Notes: generated from the letters alone by a model not told the origin. DNA of 64,000 bases from JAFKKF01 sp035651055 (GCA_035651055.1 DASRGK010000041.1:1-64000), one strand, 5' to 3'; counted from the stretch's first letter, positions 30,307-38,852 are shown. Numbers and translations are program-made.

Positions 30307-32571
30307 GTGGCGAGCGATGCGCAAGCCATCGATGCCCGGCTGGCGCCGGATGCGGCGCCGCGGCGCGCCCGCCTGTGGCCGCCCGGCGGGCGCAAGGAAG
30401 GCTTCCCCGGCCGCATCGCCGAGCTCGACGTCGAGATGCTGCGCGCCGCCCTCCTTGACGGCGAGGCGGCGGTCGCAGCCTACAGGACCTGGCGGCCGAG
30501 CCTCGATTTCTTCGCGATCAGCTTCGGGCAGCAGCGCCTCATCCCGATGCTGCAGGCCAACCTCGCGCGGCTCGGCATCGCCGAGCCGCTGATGGAGCGC
30601 TTCCGCGGCATCCGCCGGTACGCCTGGGCACGGAACCTGCGCTCGATGACGCTCGCCCGCAGCGTCTTCGGGGCGCTCGACCGCGCCGGCATCCCCTTCA
30701 TCGTGCTGAAGGGCGCGGCGCTGATCGCCGCATACCTGACCGACCGCAGCCTCAGGCCGATGGACGATATCGACGTGCTCGTGCCCGAGGACCGGCTTCC
30801 CGATGCCGTCAAGGCGCTCGCCTCGATCGGGCTGGCGCCGCAGGGCCATCCGCGCCTCGTCGAAAACCGGCGCGTGCAGTCGGAATTCCCCGGCTGGCCG
30901 TTCCTCGGCGGCGGCCAGAACATCGACCTTCACTGGAAGGCGCTCCATTACGACCGCCGCGTCAATGCCGACGACGAATTCTGGACGGGGAGCCGCGAGG
31001 CGATGCTCGACGGCATGCCGATCCGGATTCTCGATCCGGCCGACCAGCTCCTCCAGATCTGCGCCCATGCCGCCCAGACCTTCGTCGGCGCGGCGGTGAC
31101 CCAATGGCCGGCCGACGCGGCGCTGGTCATCAGGGGCAGTCCGGACCTCTCCTGGGAGCGTCTCGCCGCGCAGGCGGAACGCCATCGCCTGTCCGCGATC
31201 CTCGCCTACGCGCTCGAATTCCTCCGCGAACGCCTTGCCCTCCCCATCCCGGCCGAGACCCTCGCCGCGCTCCATGCCGCCAGTTCGACCGTCGAGCGCG
31301 TCGAGGCGCGCCTGCTCGGCTACGGGCCGATGACCCGCTTCAGCCGGCCGGCCCGCGCGCTTCTCCAGTTCCAGTCGTTCCGCCGCGGCAGCGAACGGTA
31401 TTTCCACGGAAGCACGCCCGCCGCCGCCGTCGCATTCCTGAAGCAGATTGCAGGGACTTCCCGGATGGCGCCGGCGCTGCTGGTCGGCGGCAACGCCCTC
31501 CTCCGTTGGCCGCCCTGGCTGCGCCGGCTGACCGGCCGCGACCGCTATCGCGACCTGCCCGGCCTCGGCCTCCTCGCCACGCCGGGCGTCGCCCTCGACC
31601 TCACCGACCCCTTCAGCGACGAGACGCCGATGCTCGCCGGCTGGTCGATCGCCGAACCCGGCGGCCGCTGGACGAACGGGCGCGAGGCATCGATCGCGTG
31701 GCGGATCGGCAAGGCCCGCGGTCCGTTTCTTCTCTTTGCCGAGGGCACCGCATTCCTCGGCGCCGGGGTTCCAACGCTCGCCGCCGAAATCTGGGCGAAC
31801 GACCGCTTCGTCGATACCTGGCGCTTCGAGCAGGGGAAGCCGCCGCCGCTTCCCGGCTTCGTCACCATTCCCCCGCTGAAGCCGTTCCGCGGCGGGGTGC
31901 TCATCGTCACCTTCGTCATTCGCAGCCCGCGAACGCCCGCCGAGCTCGGCATGGCGCAGGACCGCCGCCGCCTTGGCCTCTACCTCAGGAAGATACTGCT
32001 CTCCGCCGATACCGGAGCAGGCGCGACCGGATCCTCCCCGACGCCATATGACGGCTTTCTGTCGCGCGGAGCGCCCGCCGTTTCCGCGCCGAAGCTGCCG
32101 CCGCCGGCGATGGTCCCGGGGATCGGCGACGAGATCGATTTCGCGATCGGCCGCGCCTGGGAATCGGCGTTCCTGTCCGGCTGGGGCGAAGGCGAGATAT
32201 TCGGGCGCTGGACGGTGGGCCCGGAAGCCTCGTTTGCCTTCGCGGCATCGCAATACGTGCCGGGCCTTGCCCTGACGATATCCGGCGACGCATTTCTCCA
32301 CGAACTGGCGCCGCGGCAGGAAATCGAACTGCGCCTCAACGGGCGGACCGCTACGACCTGGACGTTTGTCCGCGGCGAGGCATCGCCGCTTCCCGCCGTG
32401 GTCCCGGTGCCGCCGGAGGCGATCGGCGCGAACGGCCTTCTCATCGCCACCTTCATCGTCCGGGAGCCGCGGGCGCCGTCCGACATCGGCCTCTCCTCGG
32501 ACCAGCGGATGCTCGGCCTGCTGGTGCGCCGGCTCGCCCTGACGGTCAGGGAGGAAGCGGCCGCGGGCTAG
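30307..32571 (+). CDS. Nucleotidyltransferase fused to two beta-rich repeat domains
   Basis: 754 residues from a GTG start 4 bp after the GT2 stop. An N-terminal helical part (to about 115) is followed by a nucleotidyltransferase fold of the PF14907 kind: IPFIVLKGAAL (about 130-139) and LRPMDDIDVLVP (149-160, metal-binding Asp pair), with IDLHWKALH further on. Residues 427-566 and 607-754 are tandem copies of one domain with an identical register: a Gly-Trp at position 20, RWT-x-G at 28-32 and P-x-x-[LI]-G-x-x-x-D-x-R-x-LGL near 117-132. That domain recalls modules in capsule and glycosyltransferase proteins. I do not know of this fusion. The substrate is unknown. Confidence 0.72.
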   Translation: MASDAQAIDARLAPDAAPRRARLWPPGGRKEGFPGRIAELDVEMLRAALLDGEAAVAAYRTWRPSLDFFAISFGQQRLIPMLQANLARLGIAEPLMERFRGIRRYAWARNLRSMTLARSVFGALDRAGIPFIVLKGAALIAAYLTDRSLRPMDDIDVLVPEDRLPDAVKALASIGLAPQGHPRLVENRRVQSEFPGWPFLGGGQNIDLHWKALHYDRRVNADDEFWTGSREAMLDGMPIRILDPADQLLQICAHAAQTFVGAAVTQWPADAALVIRGSPDLSWERLAAQAERHRLSAILAYALEFLRERLALPIPAETLAALHAASSTVERVEARLLGYGPMTRFSRPARALLQFQSFRRGSERYFHGSTPAAAVAFLKQIAGTSRMAPALLVGGNALLRWPPWLRRLTGRDRYRDLPGLGLLATPGVALDLTDPFSDETPMLAGWSIAEPGGRWTNGREASIAWRIGKARGPFLLFAEGTAFLGAGVPTLAAEIWANDRFVDTWRFEQGKPPPLPGFVTIPPLKPFRGGVLIVTFVIRSPRTPAELGMAQDRRRLGLYLRKILLSADTGAGATGSSPTPYDGFLSRGAPAVSAPKLPPPAMVPGIGDEIDFAIGRAWESAFLSGWGEGEIFGRWTVGPEASFAFAASQYVPGLALTISGDAFLHELAPRQEIELRLNGRTATTWTFVRGEASPLPAVVPVPPEAIGANGLLIATFIVREPRAPSDIGLSSDQRMLGLLVRRLALTVREEAAAG

Positions 32572-32590
32572 TTGTCGGTTGAGGTCGGGG

Positions 32591-32666
<76 letters not shown>

Positions 32667-32747
32667 ATTCCCGAAGCTTTCTGCCGCTCGCGGCCTTGGG
32701 CAGCCGCGCGCGGGAATTTCTCTCGACTGTCCTCAGCCGGCTGTCAA

Positions 32748-33134
32748 CTAGGGTTCTTCCTCGTCGACCCCGCCGATAATGTCGCTGACGTCGCCGTCCT
32801 CTTCCTCTTCCTCTTCGAGGAACGGGTCCTCGGCCTCGTCATCGGCGGTCTCGTCGTCGGCGTCGACCTTGACCGCTCCGGTATCGGCGGCCTCGTCATC
32901 GGCTTCCTCGAGCGGAACCAGGTCGGCATCCGGCGGAAGATCGCCGACGATCGCCTCCTCTTCCTCCTCGGGCTCCGGTACGGGAGCGGGCGCCGGCGCA
33001 CGCGTCGCGCGCACGCCGCTCATCTCGAACCGGGTGCCGCATTTCGGGCAGATGATCGGATCGCGGTTCAAGTCGTAATACTTGGTTCCGCAATTCGGAC
33101 AGACCCGTTTGGTTCCCAGTTCGGGTTTCACCAC
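32748..33134 (-). CDS. FYDLN-acid family protein (TIGR02300-like)
   Basis: 128 residues. The N terminus is a zinc ribbon: CPNCGTKYYDLNRDPIICPKCG (two Cys pairs with the family's [FY]-YDLN motif between). The rest is a long acidic, low-complexity region rich in Glu and Asp (for example PEEEEE runs) with Ala/Pro linkers. The family is widespread in Alphaproteobacteria, often beside tRNA-Ala and aroA as here, but its function is unknown. It is divergent from aroA. Confidence 0.92.
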   Translation of the reverse strand: MVKPELGTKRVCPNCGTKYYDLNRDPIICPKCGTRFEMSGVRATRAPAPAPVPEPEEEEEAIVGDLPPDADLVPLEEADDEAADTGAVKVDADDETADDEAEDPFLEEEEEEDGDVSDIIGGVDEEEP

Positions 33135-33319
33135 TTCTGCAACCTCTTCCCGATTTGTCAGAGCGGGGTCCTTTAATCCCCGCCAATCCGCCTGTCAAAA
33201 GGCAAATCGCGGGCGGCTGGCCCCGGCGGCTGCCGGCGGGTGACGGGCTTGGGCGGCTGTGCTATCGGGACGACCGCTGACCGAGCCGCCGCGGCGGCGT
33301 CTAGCGAGGCCGAGAGACG

Positions 33320-34672
33320 ATGCCCGATCAACCGAAGCGCGGTCTTCGCGCAGCCCGCGCGCGTGCGCTTGCCGGCACGGTCCGCCCGCCCGGCGACAAG
33401 TCGATTTCGCACCGCGCCCTGATGCTGGGAGCGCTTGCCGTCGGCGAGACCCAGATCGAGGGCCTGCTCGAAGGCGACGACGTGCTTGCCACGGCCGCGG
33501 CCATGCGCGCCTTCGGCGCCACGGTCACCCGCAACGGGCCGGGAAGCTGGTCGGTGAAGGGCCTCGGCGTCGGCGGCCTTCTCGAGCCGGAGGGCGTCAT
33601 CGACTACGGCAATGCCGGAACCGGCGTCCGCCTTGCCCTCGGCATCGCCGGAACGCATGCTTTCGCCGCGACCTTCACCGGCGACGCCTCCCTCGTCCGC
33701 CGCCCGATGGGCCGGGTGCTCGATCCGCTCCGCCGCATGGGGGTCCAGGTGATCGCCCGCTCGGGCGACCGTCTGCCGCTCACCATCCGCGGGCCGGAAA
33801 TGCCGATCCCGATCGAGTACCGCCTGCCGGTCGCCTCGGCGCAGGTGAAGTCCTCACTGCTCTTTGCCGGCCTCAACGTCGCCGGCACGACCACGATCAT
33901 CGAGCCCGTCGCGACCCGCGACCATACCGAGCGCATGCTCGGGGCCTTCGGGGCGGCGATCGACGTCGAGACCGCCGCGGACGGCGTGCGCACCATCCGC
34001 CTCGACGGCCGCCAGAACCTTCACCCGCTGCCGATCCATGTGCCGGGCGACCCGAGTTCGGCCGCCTTCCCGATCGTCGCGGCGCTCATCGTGGAAGGTT
34101 CGGACGTGACGGTCGAGAACGTGCTCCTCAACGCCACCCGGACCGGCCTCATTGAAACACTGGTCGAAATGGGCGCCGACATCGCCATCGACAACCGTCG
34201 CCAGCTCGGCGGCGAGGAGGTCGGCGACGTCCGCGTGCGCGCCAACCGGCTGAAGGGCGTGACGGTCCCGGCCGCCCGCGCGCCCTCGATGATCGACGAA
34301 TATCCGATCCTGGCCATCGCCGCCGCCTTCGCCGAGGGCGACACCATGATGGAGGGGATCGGCGAGATGCGGGTGAAGGAATCCGACCGCATCGCGGCGA
34401 TCGCCGCCGGCCTCACCGCCAACGGCATCCTCTCCGAGGAAGGACCTGAATCCCTCCTCGTCCACGGCCGCAAGGGCCCGGTCGGCGGCGGCACCGTCGC
34501 CACCCACCTCGACCACCGCATTGCGATGAGCTTCCTCGTCCTCGGCCTCGCCGCCGACAATCCGGTCACGGTCGACGACGCCGGGACCATCGCCACCAGC
34601 TTCCCCGAATTTCGGGCGTTGATGGAAGGGCTCGGGGCGGAATTTGAGGAAGTCCCGGGTGCGTCCGGCTAG
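33320..34672 (+). CDS. aroA: 3-phosphoshikimate 1-carboxyvinyltransferase (EPSP synthase), class II-like
   Basis: 450 residues. It transfers enolpyruvate from PEP to shikimate 3-phosphate, the sixth step of the shikimate pathway. Key motifs are PGDKSISHR, GNAGTGVR, RPMGR, DHTERM, PGDPSSAAFP, NATRTGL and VKESDR. Overall sequence and the DHTERM and NATRTG motifs are of the class II type, as in Agrobacterium CP4. At the active-site position where CP4 has Ala (GNAATG) this protein has Gly (GNAGTG), as in glyphosate-sensitive enzymes. It is followed 18 bp later by cmk, the usual aroA-cmk-rpsA order. Confidence 0.97.
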   Translation: MPDQPKRGLRAARARALAGTVRPPGDKSISHRALMLGALAVGETQIEGLLEGDDVLATAAAMRAFGATVTRNGPGSWSVKGLGVGGLLEPEGVIDYGNAGTGVRLALGIAGTHAFAATFTGDASLVRRPMGRVLDPLRRMGVQVIARSGDRLPLTIRGPEMPIPIEYRLPVASAQVKSSLLFAGLNVAGTTTIIEPVATRDHTERMLGAFGAAIDVETAADGVRTIRLDGRQNLHPLPIHVPGDPSSAAFPIVAALIVEGSDVTVENVLLNATRTGLIETLVEMGADIAIDNRRQLGGEEVGDVRVRANRLKGVTVPAARAPSMIDEYPILAIAAAFAEGDTMMEGIGEMRVKESDRIAAIAAGLTANGILSEEGPESLLVHGRKGPVGGGTVATHLDHRIAMSFLVLGLAADNPVTVDDAGTIATSFPEFRALMEGLGAEFEEVPGASG

Positions 34673-34690
34673 CTGCCGGAGACCTCTCCG

Positions 34691-35326
34691 ATGATCATCG
34701 CCATCGACGGTCCCGCGGCGGCGGGCAAAGGCACCATCGCCGCCCGCCTCGCCGCCCATCTCGGGCTGCCGCACCTCGACACCGGCCTCCTCTACCGCGC
34801 CATCGGGCGGAAGATCGCGCTTGCCGGGCTCGACCCCGGGGATGCCGCCGCCGCGGGACGGATCGCCGAGACGATCCGGAGCGAGGACCTGGCCGATCCG
34901 TCGCTCCGCGGCCACGAGGCGGGCGAACTCGCCTCGCGCGTCGCGGTCCACGCGGAAGTCCGCCGCGCGCTCCTCGGCTTCCAGCGGAACTTTGCCCGCG
35001 GCCCGCAGGGCGCCGTGCTCGATGGCCGCGACATCGGGACGGCGATCCTGCCCGAAGCCGACGTGAAGATCTTCGTCACCGCCTCGCCGGAGGTCCGCGC
35101 CGTCCGCCGCACGGCGGAACTCCAGGCGAAGGGCCGCGACGTTTCCTACGAGCGCATCCTTGCCGAGATTCTGAGCCGGGACGCCCGCGATTCCGGCCGG
35201 GCGGCGGCGCCGCTCGCAATCGCGCCGGACGCGCATGTCCTCGACACGTCGGATCTCGACCGCGAGGGCGCCTTCCAGGCCGCGCTCGCCATCGTCCAGG
35301 AAAGGACGTCCCGGCTGCGCACCTGA
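34691..35326 (+). CDS. cmk: Cytidylate kinase
   Basis: 211 residues. It phosphorylates CMP and dCMP with ATP. The P-loop is DGPAAAGKGT at the N terminus, the LDTGLLYRAIG segment contacts the nucleoside, and LDGRDIGTAILPEADVKIFVTAS is the typical central block. It belongs to the short-to-medium form without the large insert. It is co-transcribed with aroA. In many alphaproteobacteria rpsA follows directly; here 1.77 kb of other genes intervene. Confidence 0.96.
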   Translation: MIIAIDGPAAAGKGTIAARLAAHLGLPHLDTGLLYRAIGRKIALAGLDPGDAAAAGRIAETIRSEDLADPSLRGHEAGELASRVAVHAEVRRALLGFQRNFARGPQGAVLDGRDIGTAILPEADVKIFVTASPEVRAVRRTAELQAKGRDVSYERILAEILSRDARDSGRAAAPLAIAPDAHVLDTSDLDREGAFQAALAIVQERTSRLRT

Positions 35327-35447
35327 GAAGCCCCGCATCTGCGCCGCACCGCGTCGCGCTGCGCCAGCGCAGGGGACGACACCTCCCCTGTTCCGGCTGC
35401 ACGGCTTGCGCTAGGTTGCCGCGGCGACGGGACGGGGATTGTTCTCA

Positions 35448-35684
35448 ATGCTCAGGATTGTGTGGACTCTGATCGGCATTCTGATCCTGATCCACGGCTA
35501 TCTCTATATCCGCTACCAGAGCCTCGACCCGTGCGAGGCCGCGGTGAAGAAGGTGAGCATCGAACACCCCGAGGCGATGGGTCGCGTGATGAGCCTCCTC
35601 GGCACCCGCGACCTCGGCACCATCGGCCAGTGCTACTGGATCGCCGTCGTCGGCCCGCCGAGCGATACCACCGCCACGCCGTAA
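35448..35684 (+). CDS. Small membrane-anchored protein of unknown function
   Basis: 78 residues from ATG (an in-frame TTG lies three codons upstream). An N-terminal transmembrane segment (IVWTLIGILILIHGYLYI) is followed by a short soluble part containing two Cys (LDPCEAAV and GQCYWIAVVG) that could form a disulfide if exported. The hydrophobic C-terminal WIAVVG is reminiscent of small rhizobial conserved membrane proteins. No family recognised. Confidence 0.6.
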   Translation: MLRIVWTLIGILILIHGYLYIRYQSLDPCEAAVKKVSIEHPEAMGRVMSLLGTRDLGTIGQCYWIAVVGPPSDTTATP

Positions 35685-35783
35685 GCCCTCCGGGCCTCAT
35701 TGCGACAGGGCGCTGTTGCCACCTCATCGTAGGGCGAGGCCGGCGAGCGAGCGCGGTCGCGCGCCGGGTGGGAGGCAGGGAGG

Positions 35784-35804
35784 GCCGGAGAAAGACGCTC
35801 CGGC
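35784..35804. terminator. Hairpin between small membrane protein and SRPBCC gene
   Basis: GCCGGAG and CTCCGGC form a perfect 7-bp stem around a 7-nt loop between convergent genes, followed by ATTCTCG rather than a T-run. A candidate bidirectional terminator. Confidence 0.3.
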
Positions 35805-35832
35805 ATTCTCGCTCCTCGGGCAGGACGTCCGC

Positions 35833-36354
35833 CTATGAGGTCCTAACGCCCGCGCCGAGGGTAAGGAGAAGCTCGTCCAGCTGCTCGAACTGCTCGGGCA
35901 TCGCGTCCGCGGCCCCGGTTCCGGCCGCGTCGAGCGCTTCCTTCGAGGGAAAGAGTTCGTGAACGACCAGGAGCGTCCTGCCGCCGCTTTCCTCGAAGGT
36001 CACCGTGGTGACGGATCCTCCGTCGCCGCCTTCGTCATTGGTCCAGACGAGGCGCGAGTGCGGTGTCACTTCGACATACCTGCCGAAGAAGGCCACGGGA
36101 TTTGAGGCATCGTGGCCGAATTCCAGACGGTACCGGCCCCCGGCACGTACATCCATCTCGCAGGAACGCAGGAACATGCCCATCGACTTCGGCGCCCACC
36201 ACCGCCTGAACAGTTCGGGCCTGGTCCACGCCTCGAAGACGACCCGCGCCGGGGCGTTGAAGGTTCGTGTGACGACCAGCTCACGCTCGGACTTCCGCTC
36301 CACCGTGGTTCGATTCTTCATCGGGGTGGATTCACTCTCTCGTCTGGCGTCCAT
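35833..36354 (-). CDS. SRPBCC / AHSA1 (activator of Hsp90 ATPase-like) domain protein
   Basis: 173 residues. The domain has the ELVVTRTFNAPARVVFEAWTRPELFRRWWAPKSM signature (split into LVVTRTFNAP and VFEAWTRPE...RWW), a GGRYRLEF strand, and the helical FEQLDELL segment. These proteins bind hydrophobic ligands or assist chaperones. They are often paired with an ArsR regulator, as here. The ATG at 36354 is preferred over one 11 codons later because AAGGAG lies 7 nt upstream of it, inside the regulator gene. The two reading frames overlap by 23 bp. Confidence 0.85.
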   Translation of the reverse strand: MDARRESESTPMKNRTTVERKSERELVVTRTFNAPARVVFEAWTRPELFRRWWAPKSMGMFLRSCEMDVRAGGRYRLEFGHDASNPVAFFGRYVEVTPHSRLVWTNDEGGDGGSVTTVTFEESGGRTLLVVHELFPSKEALDAAGTGAADAMPEQFEQLDELLLTLGAGVRTS

Positions 36355-36697
36355 CGACCGGCTCCTTCCCTTTTAGTTCCTCGACAACCTTGTCCAGCTC
36401 GTCGAAACGGGCGTTCCAGAGCTGGCGGTATCTCTCGATCCAGGCCGCTTCTTCCTCCAGCCGGCGGGGGCCGAGCCTGCATTTCCGCACCCGCCCGACC
36501 TTTTCCGTGGTGACAAACCCCGCGCGTTCGAGGACGCCAACATGTTTCTTCATGCCCGTCAGGGTCATGTCGAACTTCCCGGCAAGGTCCGTGATCGAAG
36601 CGTCCGCACGCCCGAGCTGTTCAAGAACGCCGCGGCGGGTGGCGTCCGAAAGCGCGGCGAAAGAGGCATCGAAGCCGCTGGTTGAATACTGAACCAT
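36332..36697 (-). CDS. ArsR-family transcriptional regulator
   Basis: 121 residues of winged helix-turn-helix: FAALSDATRRGVLEQLGR, DASITDLAGKFDMTLTGMKKHVGVLERAGFV as the recognition region, then VGRVRKCRLGPRRLEE as the wing. No ArsR metal-binding Cys motif is visible, so it is of the group that accompanies SRPBCC proteins. It probably represses itself and the SRPBCC gene: a perfect palindrome overlaps its own start codon, and its promoter would give an almost leaderless mRNA. Confidence 0.88.
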   Translation of the reverse strand: MVQYSTSGFDASFAALSDATRRGVLEQLGRADASITDLAGKFDMTLTGMKKHVGVLERAGFVTTEKVGRVRKCRLGPRRLEEEAAWIERYRQLWNARFDELDKVVEELKGKEPVDGRQTRE

Positions 36698-36707
36698 ACG
36701 GTTCAGT
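36688..36707. promoter_or_regulatory. Palindromic operator over the arsR start codon
   Basis: ACTGAACC and GGTTCAGT form a perfect 8-bp inverted repeat with a 4-bp spacer. It overlaps the initiation codon of the ArsR-family gene (36695-36697) and abuts the predicted -10, so regulator binding would block both transcription start and the first codons. Confidence 0.6.
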
Positions 36708-36735
36708 ATATAGCGGACGGATCGGCGGCCTGCAA
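36707..36735 (-). promoter_or_regulatory. Predicted promoter of the ArsR/SRPBCC pair
   Basis: TTGCAG (36730-36735), 17-bp spacer, TATATA (36707-36712) on the minus strand. The expected transcription start falls within about 2 nt of the ATG, so the mRNA would be leaderless or nearly so. Confidence 0.55.
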
Positions 36736-37092
36736 GGACGCGCTGCTGGGCTCAATCGCCCCCCGCTCGCCGCGGTACCCGGTGCGAGAGGCCGGGGGTC
36801 CTCTGAAGGGCTGCGAGGCCTCCCGGGAGAAGCCGCTCTCCGATGGTCGCCTCAGCCCGGACACGCCCTTGCCCCCCGCTCCCCGAGTGACTATAGAAGC
36901 CCTCGTTCCGCACGGCCTTTGATGTCCGGGCAGCCCGGTGTTTTTGCCGGGAGGAACGAAAGCATCGCCGAGCATCGATCTCATGCGCCGTGCCGCGGCA
37001 GGGACCGCGGACGCCCTTTCGGGCGAGATTGCCGCTTCGGCTGAAACGCAACACCAGACCCGGCCGGCGCGGCCGGCACGACAGGAGAATGA
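36736..37092 (+). other. rpsA upstream region and leader
   Basis: No gene is supported here. The left part is G/C-rich spacer between the divergent arsR and rpsA. The right part, from about 36904, should be the rpsA 5' leader of about 190 nt, long enough for S1 autoregulation. It ends with AGGAG 5 nt before the rpsA ATG. Confidence 0.5.
36869..36897 (+). promoter_or_regulatory. Predicted rpsA promoter
   Basis: TTGCCC (36869-36874), 17-bp spacer, TATAGA (36892-36897), a good vegetative promoter match. It would make rpsA independent of aroA-cmk, in keeping with the inserted genes between them. Confidence 0.6.
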
Positions 37093-38823
37093 ATGGCTCT
37101 CGCCCAGTCGCATCAGCCCTCGCGCGAGGACTTCACCGCGCTGCTCAATGAAACCTTCAAAGCCGACGAGCTTATGGAAGGCGCCGTCATCAAGGGGACG
37201 GTGGTTGGAATCGAAAAGGACCTCGCCGTCATCGATGTCGGTCTGAAGACCGAAGGCCGGGTCGCCCTCAAGGAATTTGCCATGCCCGGCCGCGAACCGA
37301 CCATCAAGGTCGGCGACGTGGTCGAGGTCTATCTCGAGCGCGTCGAGAACGCGCTCGGCGAAGCGGTCCTGTCGCGCGAGAAGGCGCGCCGCGAGGAGAG
37401 CTGGGTCCGGCTCGAGGAAAGCTTCAACAAGAACGAGAAGGTCCAGGGCGTCATCTTCAACCAGGTCAAGGGCGGCTTCACCGTCGACCTCGACGGCGCC
37501 TTCGCCTTCCTGCCGCGCAGCCAGGTCGACATCCGGCCGGTGCGCGACGTGACCCCGCTGATGCACAATCCGCAGCCCTTCCAGATCCTCAAGATGGACA
37601 AGCGGCGCGGCAACATCGTCGTCTCTCGCCGCACGGTGCTGGAAGAGACCCGGGCCGAGCAGCGTTCGGAACTCGTCCAGAGCCTCGAAGAAGGCCAGAT
37701 CATCGACGGCGTGGTGAAGAACATCACCGACTACGGCGCCTTCGTCGACCTCGGCGGCATCGACGGCCTCCTACACGTCACCGACATCGCCTGGCGGCGC
37801 ATCAACCATCCGACCGAGGTCCTGTCGATCGGCCAGACGGTCCGCGTGCAGATCATCCGGGTGAACCACGAGACCCACCGCATCTCGCTCGGCATGAAGC
37901 AGCTCGAAGCCGATCCCTGGGAGGGCATCGAGGCGAAATACCCGGTCGGCGTGAAGTTCAAGGGCCGCGTCACCAACATCACCGACTACGGCGCCTTCGT
38001 CGAACTGGAGCCGGGCATCGAGGGTCTCATCCACGTCTCCGAAATGTCGTGGACCAAGAAGAACGTCCACCCCGGCAAGATCGTCTCCACCAGCCAGGAA
38101 GTGGAGGTGATGATCCTCGAAGTAGACCCGGTGAAGCGGCGCATCTCGCTTGGCCTCAAGCAGACGCTCGCCAATCCGTGGGAGACCTTCGCCCAGAGCC
38201 ACCCGGTCGATTCCATCGTCGAGGGCGAGGTCAAGAACAAGACCGAGTTCGGCCTCTTCGTCGGCCTCGACGGCGATGTCGACGGCATGGTCCACCTCTC
38301 CGACCTCGACTGGAACGTTCCCGGCGAGCAGGCGATCGAGAACTACAATCGCGGCGACAAGATCCGCGCCAAGGTTCTCGACGTCGATGTCGAGAAGGAG
38401 CGCATCTCGCTCGGCATCAAGCAGGTCGGCGGCGATCCGTTCGAGGAAGCGAGCGGCGAAATCCGCAAGGGCTCGGTGGTCACCTGCGAGGTGATCGACG
38501 TGAAGGAAGCCGGCATCGACGTGAAGATCGTCGACACCGACTTGACCGCCTTCATCCGCCGGTCGGACCTGTCGCGCGACCGCTCGGAGCAGCGGCCGGA
38601 GCGCTTCGCCAAGGGCGAGAAGGTCGATGCCCGGGTCACCAATTTCGACAAGAAGACCCACAAGATCAGCGTCTCGATCAAGGCGCTGGAAATCGCCGAG
38701 GAAAAGGAAGCGGTCGCCCAGTACGGCTCGACCGATTCCGGCGCCTCGCTCGGCGACATCCTCGGCGCGGCCCTGAAGCAGCGCCAGGACAATGCCGAAA
38801 AGACGGAGAAGGAAGAGACCTGA
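37093..38823 (+). CDS. rpsA: 30S ribosomal protein S1
   Basis: 576 residues with six OB-fold S1 repeats. The central ones are nearly regular (VVKNITDYGAFVDLGGIDGLLHVTDIAW and RVTNITDYGAFVELEPGIEGLIHVSEM are recognisable), each closing with an RISLG(M/L)KQ strand. S1 binds mRNA leaders and delivers weakly Shine-Dalgarno-dependent messages to the 30S subunit, relevant to the CTG-, ATT- and TTG-initiated genes in this window. The first two repeats anchor it to the ribosome. A strong terminator follows 30 bp after the stop. Confidence 0.98.
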   Translation: MALAQSHQPSREDFTALLNETFKADELMEGAVIKGTVVGIEKDLAVIDVGLKTEGRVALKEFAMPGREPTIKVGDVVEVYLERVENALGEAVLSREKARREESWVRLEESFNKNEKVQGVIFNQVKGGFTVDLDGAFAFLPRSQVDIRPVRDVTPLMHNPQPFQILKMDKRRGNIVVSRRTVLEETRAEQRSELVQSLEEGQIIDGVVKNITDYGAFVDLGGIDGLLHVTDIAWRRINHPTEVLSIGQTVRVQIIRVNHETHRISLGMKQLEADPWEGIEAKYPVGVKFKGRVTNITDYGAFVELEPGIEGLIHVSEMSWTKKNVHPGKIVSTSQEVEVMILEVDPVKRRISLGLKQTLANPWETFAQSHPVDSIVEGEVKNKTEFGLFVGLDGDVDGMVHLSDLDWNVPGEQAIENYNRGDKIRAKVLDVDVEKERISLGIKQVGGDPFEEASGEIRKGSVVTCEVIDVKEAGIDVKIVDTDLTAFIRRSDLSRDRSEQRPERFAKGEKVDARVTNFDKKTHKISVSIKALEIAEEKEAVAQYGSTDSGASLGDILGAALKQRQDNAEKTEKEET

Positions 38824-38852
38824 TCCCTTCCTTCCTCATCCGAGAATGAAAA

